NCBI GenBank assembly: GCA_024644405.1
Contig: JAHELC010000011.1
Location: 1-59,076 of the forward strand
Direction of reading: 5' to 3'
DNA from: Nitrospinaceae bacterium
Lineage (GTDB): Bacteria; Nitrospinota; Nitrospinia; Nitrospinales; Nitrospinaceae
DNA length: 59,076 bases
The position numbers and the translations under genes were made by a program. Positions within the stretch are counted from its first letter, which is position 1. Every line of letters begins with the position of its first letter. The notes under the pieces were generated by a model. It saw only the letters and a program-made list of their open reading frames with translations, did not search any database and was not told where the DNA came from. Below are positions 55,422 through 59,076 of this stretch, in pieces.

Positions 55422-56590
55422 TTTGAAGAAATCAATTCCTCAACTGCATTCTCGATTTTTTTGCAAATGGCCTCCCAGCTGTAATGCGTTTGTACCGCCC
55501 GGTAACCGTTGTCTCCCAGAGTTTTCATTTTGTGAGGATCAGCGAGTAAATCCTTTATCGGCTTTTCCCAATCCTGCGGATGCATGGATTGGACCATCAC
55601 TCCGATTTCTTGCTCACGAAATAGATTATCCAGCCCACCCACGGGGTTGGTGATGATGGGCCGCCCACAAGCCATATACTCAAATATTTTCAAGGGAGAA
55701 ATTCCGGTCTCGTTCAATCCTTCCTCAAAGTAAGGCGCCAGGCAAATATCCCCGGCATTGATATAGACGGGAACTTGTTCAAAGGGAACCCGCCCTGCGA
55801 GGATAATATTCCGGCTCATCCGTTTTTGGTCGATCCACTGTTTCAGATCATCCTTCTTTTCACCGTCGCCGACGATCAACAGATGGAGGCCCGGGTTGTC
55901 TTCAACCAGGGCGGGCATCAGGGGAACCAGCCGGTCAATACCATGCCAGCGTTTCAAAGAACCCACGAACACCAGATAATTCCCATCCGGCGGCAATCCC
56001 AACTGATTCCGGCATTCGGTCTTATCCATCGGCCGGGAAAATTCCGGATTGGCGCCGTTGCTGACCACCAAGATGGAATCTTCCTTCACTCCATAATTCC
56101 GACACAAATAATCGCGAATCAATATCGAGGGCACCACCACTTGATCCGACAGCTTATAAATGATGCACTCCATAACAGTGACGAAGGCAATCCAAACCTT
56201 TGACACGTTATTGATTTTCATTTCCACAGGGGCCAGTCCGTTGACCTCGACCACATACTTGAACCGGAACACATATTTCAGGAGGGTGGCTATCCATTCC
56301 AGGGATTGCAGGCGGGCATACAGGACATCCGGCCGGGATTTTAAACAGTGCCATGAAAGAACAAAAAACAGGCTCAGATAAAAGGAAAAAAAAGTAAACC
56401 AGGACTTTCTGAAACCCACCGGCACATGGACGAACCGGACTCCCGCGAGTTCCCGTCTTTCACCCAGATCCGGGACAAACAGAGTCACCTCGTGTCCCAT
56501 CCGCGCAAATTGCCGGCAAAACTCAAAAACGTGACGGGTGCTGGCGTCTTCGGTGGCCGTATTGATCCTGGCGAGATAAAAAACTTTCAT
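55418..56590 (-). CDS. Glycosyltransferase family 4
   Basis: A 390-residue GT-B enzyme: KVFYLARINTATEDASTRHVFEF at the N-terminus, a hydrophobic stretch (FFSFYLSLFFVLSWHCL) in the N-terminal domain, FVGSLKRWHGIDRLV, LIVGDGEKKDDL and APYFEEGLNETGISPLKIFEYMACGRPII in the sugar-nucleotide domain. The ATG at 56590 is used; an upstream start at 56629 is possible but poorer. Four-base overlap with the beta-barrel gene makes it the first gene of the export operon. It may glycosylate the cargo or a surface glycan. Confidence 0.88.
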   Translation of the reverse strand: MKVFYLARINTATEDASTRHVFEFCRQFARMGHEVTLFVPDLGERRELAGVRFVHVPVGFRKSWFTFFSFYLSLFFVLSWHCLKSRPDVLYARLQSLEWIATLLKYVFRFKYVVEVNGLAPVEMKINNVSKVWIAFVTVMECIIYKLSDQVVVPSILIRDYLCRNYGVKEDSILVVSNGANPEFSRPMDKTECRNQLGLPPDGNYLVFVGSLKRWHGIDRLVPLMPALVEDNPGLHLLIVGDGEKKDDLKQWIDQKRMSRNIILAGRVPFEQVPVYINAGDICLAPYFEEGLNETGISPLKIFEYMACGRPIITNPVGGLDNLFREQEIGVMVQSMHPQDWEKPIKDLLADPHKMKTLGDNGYRAVQTHYSWEAICKKIENAVEELISSK

Positions 56591-56680
56591 GGATTCCCGA
56601 AGAAAACTTTGGCAAGGACAAAAGGACATACGGCGTTCTCAACCGCGTCTTTGTCATTCTTTAACAACCTGGGATGAAGC

Positions 56681-57166
56681 CTAGAGTAATTTCTTGAGAT
56701 AGGGAACCAGTTGATCGGCTCCGACCGAAGGGCTTCGGGCTCTGAGAACCCCTTTGGAATCGATTATCAAAACAGTGGGCATATCCCTTTGGGTATAGGC
56801 CTTGTGCACGGTCTGGTTGGGATCCAGCAAGTATGGGAAATGGACCGGCTGGGGAAATCCCGCAAGGTAATCCTGGACCGCTTTTTTAGAATCACCACTG
56901 GTATTGATTCCCAGGATAACCAGGTTGTCTGTGTTCAACGCCTTTCGGACTTTTTCGAACTCCATCGCCTGATTCATGCAGGGCACGCAAATATGAAACA
57001 TACCCACGAGAACGACCTTGCCTTTCAAGTCGCTCAAGGTATGTTGTCCACCGGTGATGGCATTCAAAGAAAAATCAGGAGCGGAATCTCCCGCCTGTGG
57101 GCTGGCTGCCCAAGCTGGGTGAGCCAAAAATAGGATATTCAGGAGAATAAGGATAATTTTTCTCAT
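56681..57166 (-). CDS. TlpA/redoxin-type thiol-disulfide protein
   Basis: A 161-residue secreted protein with a signal peptide (cleavage near AWAAS, about 20). The thioredoxin-like domain has PDFSLNAITGG, GKVVLVGMFHICVPCMNQ with the active-site Cys60 and Cys63 (CVPC), and the cis-Pro loop MPTVLIID. It reduces or exchanges disulfides in the periplasm, perhaps for cytochrome c or copper protein assembly. GAGG precedes the ATG by 7 nt. It is divergent from the cupredoxin genes. Confidence 0.9.
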   Translation of the reverse strand: MRKIILILLNILFLAHPAWAASPQAGDSAPDFSLNAITGGQHTLSDLKGKVVLVGMFHICVPCMNQAMEFEKVRKALNTDNLVILGINTSGDSKKAVQDYLAGFPQPVHFPYLLDPNQTVHKAYTQRDMPTVLIIDSKGVLRARSPSVGADQLVPYLKKLL

Positions 57167-57408
57167 TCTGGGCCTCTTTGGGGGAATAAAACCTCAATTT
57201 CCAAGGTCTAAAAGATGGTAAGTCTGGTTTATTTTAAGATAGGCGGATAGGTTTGGAAAGCTAAATATACTCATCGCATGATTAACTTTTTTTCATGTCC
57301 CGTTAATCAGGAATTCACCAGAGAGGACTACTATAAAGTTATTTCAACCTGTCCAATAGGGTTAGAGATCAAGGATCGAAAAGTGCATTTTAACCGTTTA
57401 AGTCTCAC
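57167..57408. other. Divergent intergenic region, AT-rich
   Basis: About 240 bp between the thioredoxin-like gene and the cupredoxin promoter. No gene, strong repeat or terminator is visible; it probably holds the promoter of the minus-strand gene. Confidence 0.5.
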
Positions 57409-57437
57409 TTGAACTTGCAACCGGTTTGATATATGAT
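57409..57437 (+). promoter_or_regulatory. Promoter of the cupredoxin pair
   Basis: TTGAAC (57409-57414), a 17-bp spacer and TATGAT (57432-57437). The -10 overlaps the ATG at 57433, so transcription would start after it and translation must begin at the ATG at 57472. Confidence 0.5.
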
Positions 57438-57471
57438 TTCGCTAAAATCTCTAAACCTTTTAATTTTTAAG

Positions 57472-58164
57472 ATGTTTAAAACTATTTTTGCTACATTTTC
57501 GCTTCTGATTCTGGCCTCTCCGATGCACGCAGCAACCATCAAAGGAGAGATCAAATACCTGGGGAAAGTCCCGTCCCCGGTCACTCACAAAACGGGAAAG
57601 TTTAAAAAAGTGTGTGGTTCTGAGATACTGGAGGAGTCGTTAATCCTTCAAAATCAAAAAGTTAAGAATGTTGTGGTTTGGCTGGAAGGGAAACAAGCTA
57701 AAAAATTAAAAAACAAGCCCGGAACTTATACGCTCGACCAGAAGAAATGCGCTTATTCGCCGCGAATTCTGGCCATGCCCCAGGGCTCCGTATTGAAGAT
57801 TTTGACCAGTGATCCGATCAATCACAATATCCATACCTACTCCTTTGAAAACGATCCGATTAATATCATGTTTTTACCAAATCAGGATTATACTCAGGAG
57901 ATGGAGGAACCGGAGGTCATCAAAGTTTCCTGCGACCTTCATAGCTGGATGGAGGCTTACATCGTGGTTACGCCGCATTCCTACTTTGCAGTCACCCAGA
58001 GCAATGGCACCTTTGAAATCCCAAATGTTCCTCCGGGAAAATACACACTCAAAGTATGGCACGAGTTGCTGGGTGAGGAGTCGCGGAAAATTGAAGTCGG
58101 AAAAAATGTGACTCAGGTCAATTTAAATTTCACGGAATTGGCGACTCAAATAACTCGAAAATAG
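57472..58164 (+). CDS. Secreted cupredoxin-like protein with carboxypeptidase-regulatory-like tail (a)
   Basis: A 230-residue secreted protein. The start ATG at 57472 gives a clean signal peptide (FKTIFATFSLLILASPMHA); the upstream ATG at 57433 lies in the -10 box of its promoter. A cupredoxin-like domain has a candidate type-1 copper site: NHNIHTYS for the first His, and SCDLHSWM with Cys, His and Met. A carboxypeptidase-regulatory-like segment follows (GTFEIPNVPPGKYTLKVWHE). It is probably a periplasmic copper or electron carrier. A 52-bp gap separates it from the next paralogue, suggesting co-transcription. Confidence 0.82.
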   Translation: MFKTIFATFSLLILASPMHAATIKGEIKYLGKVPSPVTHKTGKFKKVCGSEILEESLILQNQKVKNVVVWLEGKQAKKLKNKPGTYTLDQKKCAYSPRILAMPQGSVLKILTSDPINHNIHTYSFENDPINIMFLPNQDYTQEMEEPEVIKVSCDLHSWMEAYIVVTPHSYFAVTQSNGTFEIPNVPPGKYTLKVWHELLGEESRKIEVGKNVTQVNLNFTELATQITRK

Positions 58165-58216
58165 GTAATCGCACCACTTTTAAAGGTGACAGTTTCATAG
58201 ATGAGGGAGCAATAAT

Positions 58217-59053
58217 ATGAAAAAGCCCAAGCTGTTTATCCGATTGGCCCTGACTTTCTTCGCATGTATCCTGAGTACACAGGTTTGGGCCTATCAGGAG
58301 ATTGAAGTTAAAAATGGAGGAACCATTCAGGGGAAAACCACTTTGATAGGGGGAGTTCCCCAGCCCCGGGTGTTCCATCTCGTTTTGTTTCCAAACCTCG
58401 ACATGTGCGCCGAAGTGGATACGGATGACGAAATGAACCGAGTACTCTTTGACTTTATCACCGACGAGCAACGCGGACTGAAGGACGTGGTGATTACCCT
58501 GGATCACGTGGAAGCCGGCAAATCTTTTCCCAACAAACCAATCAATATTCTCTCGGAAAATTGCAAATTCCTGCCGACCGTTAACGTCATCCCGCAGGGA
58601 GGAACGTTCTTTGTCGACAACCAGGATGCGGTCATGCACAACAGCCAAGTTTACCAAAGTGAGCGGGGTAAAATCATCCTGAACATCCCGATACCCGCCG
58701 AAGAGATTTCCGAAGGTAAAGTGCAGTTCAAAAAGCATTATAAAATTTTCCAGATGATCTGCGGAATGCACGAGTTCATGCAAACCTGGGGCTACCGGGT
58801 GCAAAATCCTTATTACCATCTAACCCAAGTCGACGGTAATTATAAAATCGACAACATCCCTGCCGGGGAATACAAAATCACCGCCTGGCATTTTTTGATG
58901 AAAAAGCAGTCCAAGAAAATCAAAATTTCTGAGGGCGAAACGATTAATCTGGATTTTGAATTCGACGGCGATAAGGTCATTCGCCCCTTTTATGAAACCA
59001 TCAAATCCGGACGGATCAAAAAAGATGCACGGGTTCCGGGAAGTATCCATTAA
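58217..59053 (+). CDS. Secreted cupredoxin-like protein with carboxypeptidase-regulatory-like tail (b)
   Basis: A 278-residue secreted protein with a signal peptide (cleavage near VWAYQ). GAGGGAG lies 7 nt before the ATG. It is closest in layout to the C-terminal part of the TPR fusion at 41360: GKTTLIGGVPQPRVFHL, VLFDFI...RGLKDVVITLDHVEAGKSFP. The putative copper ligands are MHNSQVY and ICGMHEFM, with Met present. A carboxypeptidase-regulatory-like segment (GNYKIDNIPAGEYKITAWH) follows. Likely a copper-binding electron-transfer or metal-handling protein, co-transcribed with the gene before it. Confidence 0.82.
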   Translation: MKKPKLFIRLALTFFACILSTQVWAYQEIEVKNGGTIQGKTTLIGGVPQPRVFHLVLFPNLDMCAEVDTDDEMNRVLFDFITDEQRGLKDVVITLDHVEAGKSFPNKPINILSENCKFLPTVNVIPQGGTFFVDNQDAVMHNSQVYQSERGKIILNIPIPAEEISEGKVQFKKHYKIFQMICGMHEFMQTWGYRVQNPYYHLTQVDGNYKIDNIPAGEYKITAWHFLMKKQSKKIKISEGETINLDFEFDGDKVIRPFYETIKSGRIKKDARVPGSIH

Positions 59054-59076
59054 TCACCATTTGACCTCGTGCGGAT

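Noticed and set aside
57433-57471. Upstream ATG of the first cupredoxin gene
   Set aside because: It lies within the -10 box and would add 13 residues before a complete signal peptide.

Overview
The window comes from a diderm (LPS-bearing) bacterium of moderate GC content. It encodes CMP-Kdo synthesis (kdsB beside pyrG), an LptF-type LPS export permease, Lol-like ABC components, lipoproteins with clear lipoboxes, a type IV pilin, the MEP isoprenoid enzyme IspG, a periplasmic c-type haem protein and three cupredoxin-like periplasmic proteins. No rRNA, tRNA, insertion sequence, prophage or CRISPR is visible. The copper- and haem-rich periplasm recalls Nitrospina-type nitrite oxidisers (Nitrospinota), but this is an impression only; no single gene here fixes the taxonomy.

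Layout. 1-5.3 kb: 3' end of endonuclease V, a methyltransferase, a hypothetical protein, an LCAT-like lipoprotein lipase, a radical SAM protein and an unrecognised 286-aa protein behind a palindrome-containing promoter. 5.3-8.4 kb (minus): ispG, tig and a Rieske protein. 8.6-15.1 kb (plus): a yejABEF-type peptide ABC importer whose YejE carries an acidic insertion. 15.2-18.4 kb: a 30-aa membrane peptide, proline dehydrogenase, a glycosyltransferase and lipA. 18.5-21.4 kb (plus): lptF, a CBS-domain protein and a two-haem DUF3365 protein. 21.4-29.7 kb (minus): cysE, a cysteine desulfurase, a CpoB-like lipoprotein, a GT4 glycosyltransferase, a polyprenyl-phosphate sugar transferase, kdsB and pyrG.

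29.8-35.9 kb: glycine-zipper lipoprotein, scpA, rsmE, a HAD protein with an altered catalytic motif, a saccharopine-dehydrogenase-like enzyme, serB, a cluster of palindromic repeats and a leucine-rich-repeat protein. 36.4-41.1 kb: a type IV pilin with a repetitive tail, rarA, a large ABC-2-type membrane protein and a YheT-like hydrolase. 41.4-49.4 kb: a TPR-cupredoxin fusion, a SPOR protein, argS, a coiled-coil protein, then uracil-DNA glycosylase, moxR and DUF58, and a SLOG-type protein.

49.4-56.6 kb (minus) is the most distinctive block. A glycosyltransferase, an outer-membrane beta-barrel, a LolD-like ATPase, two FtsX-type permeases and a LolA-like periplasmic protein are joined by 1-4 nt start/stop overlaps, followed by two pilin-like proteins that have lost the prepilin motif. 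This reads as a dedicated inner-to-outer-membrane export line with unknown cargo. 56.7-59.05 kb: a thioredoxin-like protein and two more cupredoxin-like secreted proteins.

Several genes lack a Shine-Dalgarno sequence, and at least two (uracil-DNA glycosylase, TPR-cupredoxin) have a -10-like box so close to the ATG that leaderless or nearly leaderless transcripts are likely.
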